From Streptomyces sp. NBC_00285 (GTDB lineage Bacteria; Actinomycetota; Actinomycetes; Streptomycetales; Streptomycetaceae), in the NCBI RefSeq assembly GCF_036174265.1, contig NZ_CP108055.1:8184001-8248000 (forward strand): a stretch of 64,000 bases of DNA, given 5' to 3'. The notes below the pieces were generated by a model, which saw only the letters and a program-made list of their open reading frames with translations, had not been told where the DNA came from and searched no databases. Of this stretch, positions 9,119 to 18,730 are shown piece by piece. How positions within the stretch are numbered: position 1 is the first letter of the stretch; the number at the start of each line of letters is the position of its first letter. A program made the position numbers and the translations under genes.

Positions 9119-9939
9119 TCCACGGGCGCCCAGTGGGCGCGGGCCGCGTGCCGCAGCAGTGCCGCGGTGCCCAGCCGGGCCCACGGGAACGGGCTGCCGG
9201 CGGCTCCCCGGGCGTCGGTGACATGCACCTGGACCCGCTCGTCGAGATCCGGTCCTGTGACCGTCTCGGCGATCAACAGGCCGCCCGGGGCGAGGAGTTC
9301 GGCCGTCCGGTCGAGCAGGGCTCGTGGGTCGCCGCCGATGCCGACGTTGCCGTCGATGAGGAGCGCGGTGCTCCAGCGGCCCTCGCCGGGCAGCGGCTCG
9401 AAGACGGACCGCCTCAGGGCCTGCCCGCCGAGCGCGACGGTACGGGAGACAGCCGCTTCGCTCACGTCGATGCCCAGCACCGTCCGGCCCCGTGCGCCGA
9501 GCGCCGCGACCAGCCGGCCAGGCCCGCAGCCCACGTCCAGCACGGCACCCTCACAGCGCCGCAGCACCTCCAGATCCGCCGCGTCCGCCTCCGCGCACCA
9601 GCGTTCCAGTTCGAGCAGGAGCAGCCGGCCGTCGGAGCGGCGCAGGAACAGCGGGCCCCGGCCGGTGCGCAGGGCGTGGGCGTAGGGGTCGGAGGACCAG
9701 GTGCCGTCGTCGTACGGGGTGTGGGGATCGGCGGGGGGAGCGGGATCGAGGAGCCGGGCCCACGGGTCATCCGCGTCCGTTGCGTCCGTGCCCGTGGGCC
9801 GGGCATCCCGTCGCCGCTCGTCGGCCCTGCCGGCCGGCTGCCGGTGTGCCGTGTCGGTTCCGGAGCCGGACAGTCCGTCCGGCGTGGCCGCACCGCTCTG
9901 CCGGCCGACCCGGACAGCCGTCTCCCGAACCCCGCTCAC
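8950..9939 (-). CDS. Class I SAM-dependent methyltransferase
   Basis: 329 residues. The start GTG 9939 forms GTGA with the stop of the DUF2064 gene; the first about 55 residues are low-complexity and a later start is possible. Motif I is VLDVGCGPGRLVAALG, motif II region VLGIDVS, then LLIDGNVGIGGDP and LLAPGGLLIAET, all typical of small-molecule class I methyltransferases. It is the last gene of the GT2 - DUF2064 - methyltransferase operon. The C-terminal tail runs antisense through the end of the membrane-protein gene; the conserved part ends around GGRSFVSLRRR (about 9080), so the final 45 residues may be dispensable. The substrate is not evident. Confidence 0.82.
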   Translation of the reverse strand: MSGVRETAVRVGRQSGAATPDGLSGSGTDTAHRQPAGRADERRRDARPTGTDATDADDPWARLLDPAPPADPHTPYDDGTWSSDPYAHALRTGRGPLFLRRSDGRLLLLELERWCAEADAADLEVLRRCEGAVLDVGCGPGRLVAALGARGRTVLGIDVSEAAVSRTVALGGQALRRSVFEPLPGEGRWSTALLIDGNVGIGGDPRALLDRTAELLAPGGLLIAETVTGPDLDERVQVHVTDARGAAGSPFPWARLGTAALLRHAARAHWAPVDQWTAGGRSFVSLRRRGTLAPPRRTTNTSAEPPNSTAVTSSQRARKPSGDRPVAEA

Positions 9940-10544
9940 CGGCTCGCCCCGGCCATCCGCGCCAGCTCCGCCGCGAACCGCCCGTCCGGGGCCTCCTTCG
10001 CGACCAGCTCCGCGTCGTAGGCCGTGTCCACGTCCCGCAGGAGCGGCAGCTCCCGCACCCGCAGCCCGGTCAGCCGGGCCCGCTGGGCCGCGCCGGTGTG
10101 GGGTACCGACATCGGCACCCCGCGCAGCAGGCTCGGATCCGGTGCCGCAAGACCCAGCGCCCAGAAGCCGCCGTCCTCGGCAGGGCCGAAGTACGCGTCG
10201 CAGTCGGCGAAGTCCACCGTGAGCAGTGCCTCGGTGACCTGGGGGGTGTCCATGCCGATCAGCAGGGCCGGGCCGTCGCAGCCCGCGAAGGCCGCGGCCA
10301 GTCGTTCGTCGAGACCGCCCCGGCACTGCCGTACCACCTCGAAACCGGGCGGCAGCCAGGGGCCGGGCGCGCCCTCCAGGACCAGCACCCGGCGGCGGGC
10401 GGGAGTGCGGGCCACCACGTCGAGGGTGTCCGCGAGGGACGCCTCGGCCAGCGCCGCCGCCTCCTTCGGGGTGAAGGGCGGTGTCAGCCGGGTCTTGACC
10501 CGGCCCGGCCTCGGCTCCTTGGCGATGACGAGCAGTGTGGTCAC
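9936..10544 (-). CDS. DUF2064 (TIGR04282-type) nucleotidyl/glycosyltransferase-like protein
   Basis: 202 residues. GTG 10544 overlaps the GT2 stop codon in GTGA. The N-terminus TLLVIAKEPRPGRVKTRLTP, plus LLIGMDTPQV and GPAEDGGFWALGL, are the hallmarks of the DUF2064/cofC-like Rossmann fold, which shares the NDP-sugar pyrophosphorylase scaffold. In other genomes it pairs with a GT2, as here. Probably cytoplasmic, handling an activated sugar or nucleotide; the reaction is unproven. Confidence 0.85.
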   Translation of the reverse strand: MTTLLVIAKEPRPGRVKTRLTPPFTPKEAAALAEASLADTLDVVARTPARRRVLVLEGAPGPWLPPGFEVVRQCRGGLDERLAAAFAGCDGPALLIGMDTPQVTEALLTVDFADCDAYFGPAEDGGFWALGLAAPDPSLLRGVPMSVPHTGAAQRARLTGLRVRELPLLRDVDTAYDAELVAKEAPDGRFAAELARMAGASR

Positions 10545-11245
10545 GCGTGGACCCCTTCTTCGTTCAGGACGCGGCTCATGTCCCGCACCGCCTGCCAGGT
10601 GCCGCGCCAGGTGCCCGTCACCTTGGAGGCGCCGGTGCGCGGGTGGTACGGGACGTCGTGCTCGGCGATCCGCCAGCCCTCGTCGGCCGCCCGCACCACC
10701 ATCTGGAGGGGGTAGCCGCTGCGCCGGTCCGTCAGGCCGAGGGCGAGCAGCGGCTCCCGGCGGGCGGCCCGCAGCGGGCCCAGGTCGTGCAGCCGCAGCC
10801 CGGTACGGCGGCGCAGCAGCCGGGCGAGCGCGAGGTTGCCCGCCCGGGCGTGCGGCGGCCAGGCGCCGCGGGCCTGCGGGCGGCGCCGGCCGAGCACCAG
10901 GTCCGCCTCCTGGGCCAGCACCTCGTGCACGAAGGGCACCAGGTCCGCCGGGTCCAGCGAGGCGTCGCAGTCGCAGAAGCACACGATGTCGGCCGTGGCC
11001 GCGGTCAGTCCGGCGTGGCAGGCGGCGCCGAAACCGCGCCGCTCCTCGCGGACGACGGTCGCGCCCAGGGCGTGGGCGATACGGGCCGAGCCGTCCGTGG
11101 AGCCGTTGTCCACGACGAGCGCGCGCCAGCCGGGCGGGATGCGTTCCAGCACCCACGGCAGTGCCTCGGCCTCGTCGAGGCAGGGCAGCACGACGTCCAC
11201 GGACGCCGTCGGTCGGTTTACGGAAGGGGTCGTCACGACATTCAC
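10541..11245 (-). CDS. Family 2 glycosyltransferase (dolichyl-phosphate mannosyltransferase-like)
   Basis: 234 residues. GT2 fold: VDVVLPCLDEAEALPWVLE at the N-terminus, VVDNGSTDGSA, and the metal-binding DCDASLDP (DxD type) around residue 95. No C-terminal membrane helices are present, so this is the catalytic domain alone. First gene of a three-gene operon with 4-base overlaps. The operon and the GT-C-like gene nearby together suggest a polyprenyl-phosphate sugar pathway, as inference. Confidence 0.85.
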   Translation of the reverse strand: MNVVTTPSVNRPTASVDVVLPCLDEAEALPWVLERIPPGWRALVVDNGSTDGSARIAHALGATVVREERRGFGAACHAGLTAATADIVCFCDCDASLDPADLVPFVHEVLAQEADLVLGRRRPQARGAWPPHARAGNLALARLLRRRTGLRLHDLGPLRAARREPLLALGLTDRRSGYPLQMVVRAADEGWRIAEHDVPYHPRTGASKVTGTWRGTWQAVRDMSRVLNEEGVHA

Positions 11246-11348
11246 CCTACGAGCGCAAAACCGGCAAAAAGGACTTCGGCTCCTTACGAAACAAGGACGT
11301 CAGCGGCCGTCGGCGGCACAATCGCGCGCGCGGTGCGAGGCTGGCGGC

Positions 11349-12062
<714 letters not shown>

Positions 12063-12064
12063 TC

Positions 12065-13177
12065 ATGCGCGACACCCTCCTCATCGCCCTCTACTCCTTC
12101 CTCGGTGCCGTCGCGGCCGGCCTCCTCGGCGCCTTCGTGCTGCTGCTGATCCGGCGCCGTTCGCTCGCCCTGCACCTCACGGTGGTCGCCGCTGTCGCCG
12201 TCACCGCGATGCTCGCGGGCACCCTCGCGGTCGCCCAGGCCATGTTCCTGTCGGGGCACGACCTGAGCGTCGTCTGGACGGTCGCCCTGATGGCCGCCGT
12301 CGTCTCCCTCGTCACCGCCCTGCTGCTGGGCCGCTGGGTCGCCGCCCGCAGCCGGGCCCTCGCGCTCGCCGCCCGCTCCTTCGGTGACGGCGGCGACTTC
12401 ACCTCGCCCGGCGGCGCCACCACCGCCGAACTCACATATCTGAGCCGCGAGTTGGAGGCAACCAGCGCCAAGCTCGCCGAGTCCCGGGAGCGGGAGCGTG
12501 CCCTGGAGTCCTCCCGGCGCGAACTCGTCGCCTGGATCTCCCACGACCTGCGCACCCCCCTCGCCGGTCTGCGCGCGATGTCCGAGGCCCTGGAGGACGG
12601 CGTCGCCGCCGACCCCGCCCGCTATCTGCGGCAGATCCGTACCGAGGTCGAGCGGCTCAACGACATGGTCGGCGACCTCTTCGAGCTCTCCCGCATCCAC
12701 GCGGGGGCACTCGCGCTCAGCCCGAGCCGGATCTCCCTGTACGACCTCGTCTCGGACGCCCTCGCCGGCGTCGACCCGCTGGCGCGCGAGCACGGCGTAC
12801 GGCTGGTCGGCGACCGGGTGGCGGCCGTGCCGGTCGAGGTGGACGGCAAGGAGATGAGCCGGGTGCTGGGCAATCTGCTCGTCAATGCGATCCGCCGCAC
12901 ACCGGCCGACGGCACCGTCGCGATCGCCGCCGAGCACCGCCCCGAGGGGGTCCTCCTGTCCGTCACGGACGGCTGCGGAGGCATCCCCGAGGAGGACCTG
13001 CCCCGCGTCTTCGACACCGGCTGGCGCGGCACGCACGCCCGGACACCGCCCGCCGGAGCGGGACTCGGGCTCGCCATCGTCCGGGGCATCGTCGAGGCGC
13101 ACGAGGGCCGGGCCACCGTACGCAACGTGCCGGGCGGCTGCCGCTTCGAGGTGCTGCTCCCCGCGACGGCCGCCTGA
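12065..13177 (+). CDS. Sensor histidine kinase, partner of the preceding regulator
   Basis: 370 residues. Two or three N-terminal membrane helices (about 5-30, 37-60, 70-92) with almost no extracytoplasmic domain, then a short HAMP-like linker, H-box His160 in WISHDLRTPL, N-box NLLVNAIRRTPADG, and G-boxes DGCGGIPEED and GAGLGLAIV. The tiny sensor region suggests membrane-embedded or partner-assisted sensing. It ends before a 13-bp-stem terminator. Confidence 0.92.
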   Translation: MRDTLLIALYSFLGAVAAGLLGAFVLLLIRRRSLALHLTVVAAVAVTAMLAGTLAVAQAMFLSGHDLSVVWTVALMAAVVSLVTALLLGRWVAARSRALALAARSFGDGGDFTSPGGATTAELTYLSRELEATSAKLAESRERERALESSRRELVAWISHDLRTPLAGLRAMSEALEDGVAADPARYLRQIRTEVERLNDMVGDLFELSRIHAGALALSPSRISLYDLVSDALAGVDPLAREHGVRLVGDRVAAVPVEVDGKEMSRVLGNLLVNAIRRTPADGTVAIAAEHRPEGVLLSVTDGCGGIPEEDLPRVFDTGWRGTHARTPPAGAGLGLAIVRGIVEAHEGRATVRNVPGGCRFEVLLPATAA

Positions 13178-13256
13178 GCCGGGCCGCGTTCAGGCGCGGC
13201 GGTGGCCGTCGGCCGAGCCGGTCCGGGTTGTCCGACGGCCGGGCCCCGGAGCCAAA

Positions 13257-13300
13257 GGTGGTGCTGCCCACGGCCGCTTTCTTACGCGGGCAGCACCACC
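13257..13300. terminator. Bidirectional terminator
   Basis: GGTGGTGCTGCCC (13257-13269) and GGGCAGCACCACC (13288-13300) form a perfect 13-bp stem. It lies between the convergent kinase (plus, ends 13177) and epimerase (minus, ends 13315), so it can serve both. Confidence 0.85.
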
Positions 13301-13314
13301 GGTCCCACCGCGGA

Positions 13315-14316
13315 CTACGCGCCCCTCATCCCCGCGCCCGCGAACTCCCGCATTCCCTCGGCGAATCCGACCTCCGCCTTCCACCCCAGCTCCGCCCGCA
13401 GCCGCGCCGAGTCCGCCGTGATGTGCCGTACGTCCCCGAGCCGGTACTCCCCGGTCACCACCGGGGCGGGGCCGCCGTACGCGTCCGCCAGCGCCCGTGC
13501 CATCTCGCCGACCGTGTGCGGCTCGCCGCTGCCGGTGTTGTACGAGGTGAGCGCGCCGGCGGGTGAACTCGCCTCCAGCGCCGCCACGTTGGCCGCGGCC
13601 ACGTCCCGTACGTGCACGAAGTCCCGGCGCTGACCGCCGTCCTCGAAGACACGGGGTGCCTCGCCGCGGGCGAGCGCCGAGCGGAAGAAGGAGGCGACAC
13701 CGGCGTACGGGGTGTCGCGGGGCATGCCGGGGCCGTACACGTTGTGGTAGCGCAGCGCCACCGCCGCACCGCCCGTGGCCCGCGCCCAGGCCGCCGCCAG
13801 GTGCTCCTGGGCGAGCTTGGTCGTGGCGTACACGTTCCGCGGATCGACCGGGGCGTCCTCGCCGACCAGACCGGGCGAGAGGTCCGCGCCGCACTGCGGG
13901 CACCGCGGCTCGAAGCGCCCCGCGTCCAGGTCGGCGACGGCTCGCGGACCCGGCCGTACGGTCCCGTGCCGGGCGCAGGTGTAGCGGCCCTCGCCGTACA
14001 CCACCATCGACCCGGCGAGCACGAGCCGCCGTACCCCCGCCTGCGCCATCGCCGCGAGCAGGACCGCCGTGCCGACGTCGTTGTGGGAGACGTAGAGCGG
14101 GGCGTCGGCGAAGTCCACGCCCAGGCCGACCATCGCCGCCTGGTGGCACACCGCGTCCACGCCCGCCAGGGCGCGCCGGACGGCGTCGGGGTCCCGCACG
14201 TCGCACGCCGGGTCGGTCCGGACGTCGTACCCGACGATCTCGTGGCCGTGCGCCGTGAGCGCCTCGACGATCCGGGACCCGATGAAGCCGGCGCTGCCGG
14301 TGACCAGTACACGCAT
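13315..14316 (-). CDS. NAD-dependent epimerase/dehydratase (extended SDR) with a cysteine-rich insert
   Basis: 333 residues. Rossmann motif GSAGFIG at the N-terminus, active-site YATTK (YxxxK), and RYHNVYGPG. Between strand 5 and the YxxxK there is an insert with CARHG and, after a linker, CPQCG: paired cysteines like a small zinc ribbon. SDR epimerases act on NDP-sugars; the insert is not part of the core family fold. It stands alone between two signalling operons. The substrate is unknown. Confidence 0.85.
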   Translation of the reverse strand: MRVLVTGSAGFIGSRIVEALTAHGHEIVGYDVRTDPACDVRDPDAVRRALAGVDAVCHQAAMVGLGVDFADAPLYVSHNDVGTAVLLAAMAQAGVRRLVLAGSMVVYGEGRYTCARHGTVRPGPRAVADLDAGRFEPRCPQCGADLSPGLVGEDAPVDPRNVYATTKLAQEHLAAAWARATGGAAVALRYHNVYGPGMPRDTPYAGVASFFRSALARGEAPRVFEDGGQRRDFVHVRDVAAANVAALEASSPAGALTSYNTGSGEPHTVGEMARALADAYGGPAPVVTGEYRLGDVRHITADSARLRAELGWKAEVGFAEGMREFAGAGMRGA

Positions 14317-14368
14317 GCGGCCACGCTAGGGCCGGGACCGGCCAGGGGGGCCGGTCCGCGCCGTCACG

Positions 14369-15826
14369 TCACGGCTTCGTAAGACTCAGCGGGAACGACA
14401 CCGTGAACACCGTCGCGCCGGGCTCGCTGGTCAGCTCGATCGAGCCGCCGTGGGCCCGGACCAGCGAGACGGCCACCGCGAGGCCGAGTCCGCTGCCGCC
14501 CCGGTCCCGGCTGCGGGCCTTGTCGACGCGGTAGAAGCGGTCGAAGACCCGCTCCTGGTCGGCGGCCGGGATGCCGGGACCCGCGTCGGCGATCCGTACC
14601 CGCGCGCTCCCGTCCCGTACCCGCACCCCGACCGACACCTCGGTGCCCGGCGGGGTGTGCATGGCCGCGTTGGTGAGGAGGTTGTCCAGGACCTGGCGGA
14701 CGCGCTGCGGGTCGAGCCGCAGCTTCAGGGCCAGGGGGCCCGCCGCCACCGTCAGCGGATGGTCCGGGTGGCTCGCGCGGAACGCGTCGGCCGTGTGCTC
14801 CACCAGCTCCACCAGGTCCACCTCGACGGGCCGCAGCGGCGTCTCGACCTCCGCCGCGTCCAGGCGGGCGAGCAGCAGCAGGTCGTCCAGGAGGAACCCC
14901 ATGCGGGCGGCCTCGGCGCGCAGCCGGGCCAGGTGCTTGTCGCGCTCCTCGGGAGCGTTCGCGGCGGCGTACTGGAAGAGGTCCGCATAGCCCCGTACGG
15001 ACATCAAAGGCGTGCGCAGCTCGTGCGAGGCGTCCGCGACGAACCGGCGCAGCCGCTGCTCGGCCTCCGCGCGGACCGCGAGGGAGTCGTCGATGTGCTC
15101 CAGCATGGTGTTGAACGCGGTCCGCAGCTCCTCGACCTCCGGACCGCCGCCCCGCTTGTCGGCACGCAACGGCAGCCGGGCGGCCGTCTCGGTGAGGTCG
15201 TGCGAGGCGATGCCGTGCGCGGTGTACGCCATGTCGCTCAGCGGCTTCAGACCGCGCCGCAGCAACTTGCGGCCGATCACCACCAGCACCAGCAGGGCCA
15301 GCCCGAAGGCCACGACCTGGACCGTGATCAGCCGCCGTACCGTCGCGTCGATGTCGTCCATGGGAGCCGCGCTCACCAGGACCACCCCGGGCTCGACCTC
15401 GCAGGCCCGCAGCCGGTAGTCGCCCTCGCCCTGCAGATGCTCGGTGGCCACCACCTCGGTGTGCGCGGTGGTCTGCGCCTTCGCGACGGTGGTGAACTCG
15501 GCGACGTCCTTCGGTAGATCGGTGGGATCCTCGGGCTTGCGCAGCTCGGGGACGCCGTCCTTGATGTCGTACACCGCGTAGTACCAGTTCCAGTACTTCT
15601 TGCCCGCCAGCGTGCCGGACTCCGCGATGCTCTTCGACTGGGCGACCTGGGCGAGCGACAGCTGCTCGTTGAGCTGGGCCGACAGATAGTCCCGCATGTA
15701 GGTCGTCAGGGCCGTGCCGACGACGCCGAACACCGCCAGGGCCAGCACCCCGAGCCCCAGCGCGAGGCGGGTGCCCAGCCGCATCCGCCGGTACGCGGAG
15801 CGCAGCCGGATCAGCAGGGATCTCAC
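14369..15826 (-). CDS. Sensor histidine kinase with extracytoplasmic domain
   Basis: 485 residues. GTG 15826 overlaps the regulator stop (GTGA). Membrane helix about 20-40, an extracytoplasmic domain of about 140 residues containing YWNWYYAVYDIKDG, a second helix (about 182-202), HAMP, H-box DASHELRTPL, N-box NLLTNAAMHTPPG, and G-boxes DAGPGIPAAD and GSGLGLAVA. This is the standard OmpR-partner kinase layout. Confidence 0.93.
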   Translation of the reverse strand: MRSLLIRLRSAYRRMRLGTRLALGLGVLALAVFGVVGTALTTYMRDYLSAQLNEQLSLAQVAQSKSIAESGTLAGKKYWNWYYAVYDIKDGVPELRKPEDPTDLPKDVAEFTTVAKAQTTAHTEVVATEHLQGEGDYRLRACEVEPGVVLVSAAPMDDIDATVRRLITVQVVAFGLALLVLVVIGRKLLRRGLKPLSDMAYTAHGIASHDLTETAARLPLRADKRGGGPEVEELRTAFNTMLEHIDDSLAVRAEAEQRLRRFVADASHELRTPLMSVRGYADLFQYAAANAPEERDKHLARLRAEAARMGFLLDDLLLLARLDAAEVETPLRPVEVDLVELVEHTADAFRASHPDHPLTVAAGPLALKLRLDPQRVRQVLDNLLTNAAMHTPPGTEVSVGVRVRDGSARVRIADAGPGIPAADQERVFDRFYRVDKARSRDRGGSGLGLAVAVSLVRAHGGSIELTSEPGATVFTVSFPLSLTKP

Positions 15827-16530
15827 TCGGCCGCCTGCCGGATCACGTACCCGAAGCCCCGCACGGTCTGGATCAGCGGCTCGCCCGTGTCGTCGAGCTT
15901 GCGGCGCAACCGGCTGACGACGAGTTCGACGACGTTGGAGCGCCCGCCGAAGCCGTACTCCCACACATGGTCGAGGATCTGCGCCTTGGTCAGCACGGTC
16001 GGTGACTTGCGCATCAGGTACCGGAGCACCTCGTACTCGGTGGGGGTGAGCGTGAGCAGCTTGTCGCCGCGGCGCACCTCGCGGGTGTCCTCGTCCATCG
16101 TGAGGTCGGCGACCTGGAGCACCGAGCGCTGGAAGCCGGGCCCGGCGCTGCGCCGCAGCACCGTCCGCAGCCTGGCCATGAGCTCCTCCACCGCGAACGG
16201 CTTGACCAGGTAGTCGTCCCCGCCCCGGGTCAGCCCTGCCACCCGGTCGGCGACCGCGTCCCGCGCGGTGAGGAACACGACGGGCACCATCGTCCCCGAG
16301 CGCCGCAGCCGGTCCAGGACGCCGAAGCCGTCGATGTCGGGCAGCATCAGGTCGAGCACCACGATGTCGGGGCGGAATTCCGCGGCGCGGCTCAGCGCCT
16401 CCTCGCCGGAGTTCGCGGTGACCGCCTCCCAGCCCTCGTAGCGGGCGACCGTCGCCACGAGATCGGCGATCGGCGGGTCGTCGTCCACGACGAGGAGTCG
16501 TACTTTTTCCACCTGCTCATAGTGCTTCAC
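15823..16530 (-). CDS. OmpR-family response regulator
   Basis: 235 residues from GTG 16530; GTG 16512 (VEKVRLLVVDDD) is an equally good start and matches the common N-terminus of relatives. Receiver Asp60 in IVVLDLMLPDIDG, switch LTARDAVAD, DDYLVKPF; C-terminal winged helix ends LIQTVRGFGYVIR. It is divergent from the flavin electron-transfer operon (131-base gap), which is a plausible target. Confidence 0.92.
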   Translation of the reverse strand: MKHYEQVEKVRLLVVDDDPPIADLVATVARYEGWEAVTANSGEEALSRAAEFRPDIVVLDLMLPDIDGFGVLDRLRRSGTMVPVVFLTARDAVADRVAGLTRGGDDYLVKPFAVEELMARLRTVLRRSAGPGFQRSVLQVADLTMDEDTREVRRGDKLLTLTPTEYEVLRYLMRKSPTVLTKAQILDHVWEYGFGGRSNVVELVVSRLRRKLDDTGEPLIQTVRGFGYVIRQAAE

Positions 16531-16661
16531 CGCGGCCGGAAACCAAGCCCGGGGTGGCCCGCGAGAGCATATCGATAGGCTCTTGAAAGTTGTACGACAG
16601 TGAATCGACAGCTCCCGCCGGAGAAGCTCGGTTACCCAGGCCCCCATCAAGGAGCTAGTCC
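16531..16661. promoter_or_regulatory. Shared divergent promoter region
   Basis: 131 bases separate the regulator start (minus) from the ferric-reductase-like start (plus). They hold AGAGC (16564-16568) / GCTCT (16579-16583), a weak palindrome spanning ATATCGATAG, and AAGGAG (16649-16654) as the ribosome-binding site of the plus gene. The AT-richer patch near 16566-16590 is the likely promoter core. No firm -35/-10 pair can be assigned. Confidence 0.4.
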
Positions 16662-18002
16662 GTGACGACCGTCCAATCACCCCCCTCGCCCCCCACGGCG
16701 ATAAAACGCCCCAGGGTGGTGGCCCGCACCGGGCTCTACGCCGTGCTGGCCGCCAACGCGGCGGTGGTCGCCTGGTTCTTCACCCAGGCGGGCTTCGCCT
16801 CCAACGCGCTCATCGTGCTGGGCCGCCTCACCGGCCTGTACGCCGCCCTCGTGATGGCCTTCCAGCTGGTCCTCGTGGCCCGCCTGCCCTGGCTCGACCA
16901 CCGCATCGGCATGGACCGGCTCACCTCCTGGCACCGCTGGACCGGCTTCGCCCTCCTGTGGACGCTCCTCGGGCACGTCGTCTTCATCAGCTTCGGCTAC
17001 GCCGAGGGCACCGACGTGGGCCCCATCGGCGAGATCGTCGACCTGGCGGAAACGACCGAGGGCGTGTTCCGCGCGGTCGTCGCGTTCTTCCTGATCCTCG
17101 TGATCGGCGCGGTCTCCGCCCGCTACGCCCGGCGCCGCCTCGCCTACGAGACCTGGCACTTCATCCACCTGTACACCTACGTCGCCGTGGTCCTGGCCTT
17201 CACCCACCAGGTCTCCGTCGGTACGACCTTCACGTCCTCGTCCCTCGCCACGGCCTACTGGTACGGCGTCTGGGGCGTCGCCCTCGGCTCGGTCGCCCTG
17301 GGCCGCGCGGTGCTCCCGCTGTGGCGGAACTGGCGCCACCAGTTCCGGGTCACCGCCGTCGTCCCCGAGAGCGACAACGTCGTCTCCGTCTACATCAGCG
17401 GCAAGGACCTCGACCAACTGCCCGCCCGCGCAGGTCAGTTCTTCCTGTGGCGCTTCCTGACCGCCGACCGCTGGTGGCAGGCCAACCCCTTCTCCCTGTC
17501 CGCCGCCCCCGACGGCAGGACCCTGCGCCTGACCGCCAAGGCCGCAGGCGAGGGCAGTGCCGCCCTGAGGCACCTCAAGGTCGGCACCCGCGTCTTCGCC
17601 GAGGGCCCCTACGGCGCCTTCACCGCCCTGCACCGCACCCGCTCCGAGTCCGTTTTGATCGCCGGCGGCGTCGGCGTCACCCCCATCCGGGCGCTCCTGG
17701 AGGAGCTGCACGGCCACGCCGTGGTCATCTACCGCGTCGGCTCCGACCGGGACGCCGTCCTCTACGACGAGCTGCGCGACCTGGCGATCGCCAAGGGCGC
17801 CGAACTCCACCTGGTCACCGGTCCGCCGGTGCCCGACAAGCTGGCGGCGGGCGAGCTGGCCCGCCTCGTGCCCGACATCGCCGACCGGGACGTCTTCCTG
17901 TGCGGACCGCCCCCGATGATGAACGCCGTGCTGGGCAGCCTGCGGGAGCTGAACGTGCCCAAGGCGCAGACCCATTTCGAGCGCTTCAGCCTGGCGGGAT
18001 GA
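16662..18002 (+). CDS. Ferric-reductase-like transmembrane flavoprotein (FAD/NAD-binding)
   Basis: 446 residues, GTG 16662 after AAGGAG. Six N-terminal membrane helices carry histidines placed for haem b (SWHRWTGF, LGHVVFI, WHFIHLYTY, FTHQVSV). A ferredoxin-reductase half follows: FAD-binding RAGQFFLWRF and NPFSLSAAP, then NAD(P)-binding IAGGVGVTPIRALLEEL and FLCGPPPMMNAV. Electrons from NAD(P)H would cross the membrane through haem. The next two genes encode an exported FMN-domain protein and the enzyme that attaches FMN, so the operon looks like an outward electron-export chain. Confidence 0.9.
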   Translation: MTTVQSPPSPPTAIKRPRVVARTGLYAVLAANAAVVAWFFTQAGFASNALIVLGRLTGLYAALVMAFQLVLVARLPWLDHRIGMDRLTSWHRWTGFALLWTLLGHVVFISFGYAEGTDVGPIGEIVDLAETTEGVFRAVVAFFLILVIGAVSARYARRRLAYETWHFIHLYTYVAVVLAFTHQVSVGTTFTSSSLATAYWYGVWGVALGSVALGRAVLPLWRNWRHQFRVTAVVPESDNVVSVYISGKDLDQLPARAGQFFLWRFLTADRWWQANPFSLSAAPDGRTLRLTAKAAGEGSAALRHLKVGTRVFAEGPYGAFTALHRTRSESVLIAGGVGVTPIRALLEELHGHAVVIYRVGSDRDAVLYDELRDLAIAKGAELHLVTGPPVPDKLAAGELARLVPDIADRDVFLCGPPPMMNAVLGSLRELNVPKAQTHFERFSLAG

Positions 18003-18012
18003 GGAAGACACC

Positions 18013-18720
18013 GTGAAACGAGCCATACCTGTCGTCGTCCTGAGCATCGCGGGCCTGGTCCCCGTGTGGCTCTACCAGCCGTCGGCCGCCACCTCCACCG
18101 TCCAGAGCACCACGCCGGCACCGACGTCGACCTCCTCCTCCGGCACGTCCGGCACCAACGTGGTGACGACCACGACGATCGACACCGAGAAGGGCCCGGT
18201 ACAGCTCCAGGTGACCTTCGCGGGCACGAAGATCAGCGCCGTGAAGATGCTCCAGCAGCCGGACCACCCCCAGACGACGGCCGCCGTGCCGAAGCTGGTC
18301 GCGGAGACGCTGCAGGCGCAGAGCGCGGACATCGACACCGTCTCCGGTGCCACGATCACCAGCGAGGCGTACAAGAAGTCCCTCCAGGCCGCGATCGACG
18401 ACAACGCGAAGACGGCGTCCGCGGCCTCGTCCTCCCCGTCCGTCTCCGCCACAGAGCAGTCGTCCAAGACCGTCGACGGCACCGCGGTCGACACGGAGAA
18501 GGGCACCGTGCAGGTCCAGGTGACCTTCGCGGGCGACAAGATCAGCGCCGTCCAGATGCTCCAGCAGCCGAACCATCCGCAGACCACCGCGGCCGTGCCG
18601 CAGCTGGTCGCGGAGACGCTGCAGGCACAGAGCGCGGACATCGACACGGTGTCCGGTGCGACCATCACCAGTGACGGCTACAAGGAGTCCCTCCAGGCCG
18701 CGATCGACGCGAAGGGCTGA
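18013..18720 (+). CDS. Exported protein with two tandem FMN-binding (flavinylation) domains
   Basis: 235 residues; GTG 18013 after GAGGAAG. An N-terminal membrane anchor or signal (about 4-24) is followed by a Ser/Thr-rich linker and two FMN-binding domains (about 57-129 and 160-232). Each has the motif DTVSGATITS, whose Thr is the usual covalent FMN site in ApbE substrates. By my count the two domains share 64 of 73 residues, pointing to recent duplication. The protein probably accepts electrons from the upstream membrane protein outside the membrane. The FMN transferase follows 10 bases later. Confidence 0.9.
   Translation: MKRAIPVVVLSIAGLVPVWLYQPSAATSTVQSTTPAPTSTSSSGTSGTNVVTTTTIDTEKGPVQLQVTFAGTKISAVKMLQQPDHPQTTAAVPKLVAETLQAQSADIDTVSGATITSEAYKKSLQAAIDDNAKTASAASSSPSVSATEQSSKTVDGTAVDTEKGTVQVQVTFAGDKISAVQMLQQPNHPQTTAAVPQLVAETLQAQSADIDTVSGATITSDGYKESLQAAIDAKG
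18181..18710 (+). repeat. Tandem about 220-bp repeat encoding the two FMN-binding domains
   Basis: Bases 18181-18401 and 18490-18710 are close direct repeats, with long identical runs such as CAGGTGACCTTCGCGGGC and GGTCGCGGAGACGCTGCAGG. They are separated by an 88-base linker. Such repeats can recombine, so domain number may vary among strains. Confidence 0.85.
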
Positions 18721-18730
18721 GGAACCGAGC

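Noticed and set aside
18181..18710. Assembly artefact explaining the tandem FMN domains
   Set aside because: The copies differ at many third positions and in the linker, so they are genuine diverged duplicates.
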